Below are positions 22,276 through 23,398 of a stretch of DNA of 23,398 bases, one piece after another. Position 1 is the first letter of the stretch. Each line of letters starts with the position of its first letter. The stretch is from a virus. A model generated the notes under the pieces. The model made no database searches and was not told where the DNA came from. It saw only the letters and a program-made list of their open reading frames with translations. The stretch covers positions 1 to 23,398 of the IMG/VR virus record IMGVR_UViG_3300024985_000011. One strand, given 5' to 3'. The position numbers and the translations under genes are program-made.

Positions 22276-22303
22276 GTGCCGAACCCCATTAACGGAGAAT
22301 TGA

Positions 22304-23314
22304 ATGAGTGGTGCAGAAGTGGTAATGAATGCCGATTATTTTATGGCAAATCCAGATAAGTTTGATGCTTTGACTGATGCGCAGCAAGTAGAGTTGTTAC
22401 AAAATGGCTCAATTACTGCTGCAGGCGATACAGATAGTAGTGCTTCGCCGGACACTACAGCAGATGTGAATGCAGATAATAATGCTGGTGATGGTAATAA
22501 AGATGTTGCAGTAGATGGTAATGCAGTAGATACAAGCGCAGCAGATCCGACAGGTATTTTAAGTAAAGATGGACAGCACGTTATTCCATTTTCACGGTTG
22601 GCAGAAGCGCAAGATGAAGCTGCACGATTAAGAGCATTAACAGCACAGCAAGAGCAAGTGATTGCAGACCTGAAAGCAGCAAAAGAAGCTGATGCAGGTA
22701 CCGGTGATACCAAAGCTCAAAATGATGTGCTGGAAGAGTTAAGAGCAGAGTTCCCAGAACTCGCAGAGAAATTAGCACCGGTAATCAGTTCGCTGGTTGA
22801 TAAAGGTGTAAATGCAGCTGTATCAAAACTCAGTGCCGAGATTCAACCATTAAAAGACACTGCGCAGGAAACTGCAGTGGACAAACATTTTAATACCATA
22901 CGAACCGCGCATAGTGATTTTGATGCCTTAATGCAAGGTGATGCAGTTGAAAAGTGGATTGAAAAACAACCTGCTTTCGTGCAAGACCGATACAAAGAGG
23001 TACTAGATCGCGGTACTGCCAAAGATGTAGTCGAATTGTTAGGTGCCTATAAAGCAGCTAATAATATTACTGCTGATGTGCCAGGTAACAAACAACCTAG
23101 CAGCGAAGATATTAAGACCGCTGCTAAGAATGCAGTTGAAAAGGCGAAGGGTGCAAAAGTTGCCCCAATGAGTTTATCAGATGTGCCGGCTGGCCAAATG
23201 CCTGCCTCAGATGAACTTACGGCAATGGATGAGCTTAGCCCAACTGCATTGATGGCTAAATTTGAAGGCAAAACGCCAGAACAGATTAACGCCATCATCA
23301 GTAAGATTATTTAA
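22304..23314 (+). CDS. Scaffold protein
   Basis: This 336-residue acidic, Ala/Asp-rich and largely helical protein lacks cysteine. It has a disordered acidic part (residues 38-80), DGQHVIPFSRLAEAQDEAAR before a coiled coil (to about 130), and a C-terminal part with LSPTALMAKFEGKTPEQINA. The KDGQHVIPFSRL element is seen in phage scaffold proteins, and length (P22: 303) and position between portal and coat agree. It would bind coat protein to guide procapsid assembly and then leave. GGAG lies six bases before the ATG, directly after the structured non-coding stretch. Confidence 0.85.
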   Translation: MSGAEVVMNADYFMANPDKFDALTDAQQVELLQNGSITAAGDTDSSASPDTTADVNADNNAGDGNKDVAVDGNAVDTSAADPTGILSKDGQHVIPFSRLAEAQDEAARLRALTAQQEQVIADLKAAKEADAGTGDTKAQNDVLEELRAEFPELAEKLAPVISSLVDKGVNAAVSKLSAEIQPLKDTAQETAVDKHFNTIRTAHSDFDALMQGDAVEKWIEKQPAFVQDRYKEVLDRGTAKDVVELLGAYKAANNITADVPGNKQPSSEDIKTAAKNAVEKAKGAKVAPMSLSDVPAGQMPASDELTAMDELSPTALMAKFEGKTPEQINAIISKII

Positions 23315-23327
23315 TTTTTTGTTAATT

Positions 23328-23348
23328 GCCCCATCGTGATGATGCGGC
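23328..23348 (+). other. Hairpin between scaffold and coat genes
   Basis: GCC-c-CATC (23328-23335) pairs with GATG-c-GGC (23341-23348), loop GTGAT, one C-C mismatch. No T run follows, so it is not an intrinsic terminator. It may protect or process the coat message. Confidence 0.35.
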
Positions 23349-23371
23349 TAATCCCTTAGAAGGAGATTGTT

Positions 23372-23398
23372 ATGCCTACACAAATCGCATACGGTTCA
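23372..23398 (+). CDS. Start of the probable major coat protein, cut by the right edge
   Basis: Only nine codons are present (MPTQIAYGS). AAGGAGA lies six bases before the ATG, one of the strongest ribosome-binding sites in the window, as expected of the most abundant virion protein. The call rests on position right after scaffold in a P22-like gene order, not on sequence. Confidence 0.55.

Overview
The window looks like part of a temperate tailed phage or prophage, most likely a podovirus with a P22-type head (portal, scaffold, coat order), in an AT-rich Gram-negative host. Host assignment is inference only. The lambdoid-style immunity region, RecT with a YqaJ-type exonuclease, NinG and Gp49-like genes fit a proteobacterium, and a betaproteobacterium such as a methylotroph is a guess from gene style. 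No integrase, lysis cassette, tRNA, rRNA, CRISPR array or IS element is visible. Both ends cut through genes.

Layout. Positions 1-4091 hold a leftward early operon. It starts at a promoter (PL) flanked by two operators and passes an intrinsic-terminator-like hairpin in its leader. It then encodes four small proteins, RecT, the exonuclease, a possible 41-residue protein and a cut-off gene. Positions 4111-5497 hold the leftward lysogeny operon: an S24-type repressor followed by a membrane protein that may act in exclusion, closed by a terminator. Positions 5508-5568 form the right operator. Three copies of TAGC-N3-GCTA are spaced exactly 25 bp apart, and the same spacing recurs at the left operator. 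Positions 5580-15320 are one dense rightward array: a Cro-like gene, two small DNA-binding genes, an O-like replication initiator carrying an iteron cluster inside its reading frame, a probable helicase loader, small accessory genes, a Dam-type methyltransferase broken at a run of ten G, NinG, more small genes and the two terminase subunits. A terminator at 15338-15362 closes this block.

Positions 15465-23398 are the virion block: a P22-type portal, a possible virion protein, an 845-residue modular fibre-like protein, a small soluble and a small membrane protein, a second possible virion protein, a 290-base non-coding stretch with repeated hairpins, the scaffold, and the first nine codons of a probable coat protein.

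How the parts fit: the repressor would silence PL and PR through five near-identical operators. When repression fails, the left operon makes recombination functions. The right operon makes Cro, then the initiator and loader that act on the origin inside the initiator gene, then terminase. The virion block then builds and fills the procapsid. The items most worth a second look are the structured RNA candidate at about 22065-22275, the poly-G methyltransferase, the in-gene iteron origin, and the symmetric, apparently leaderless cI/cro arrangement.
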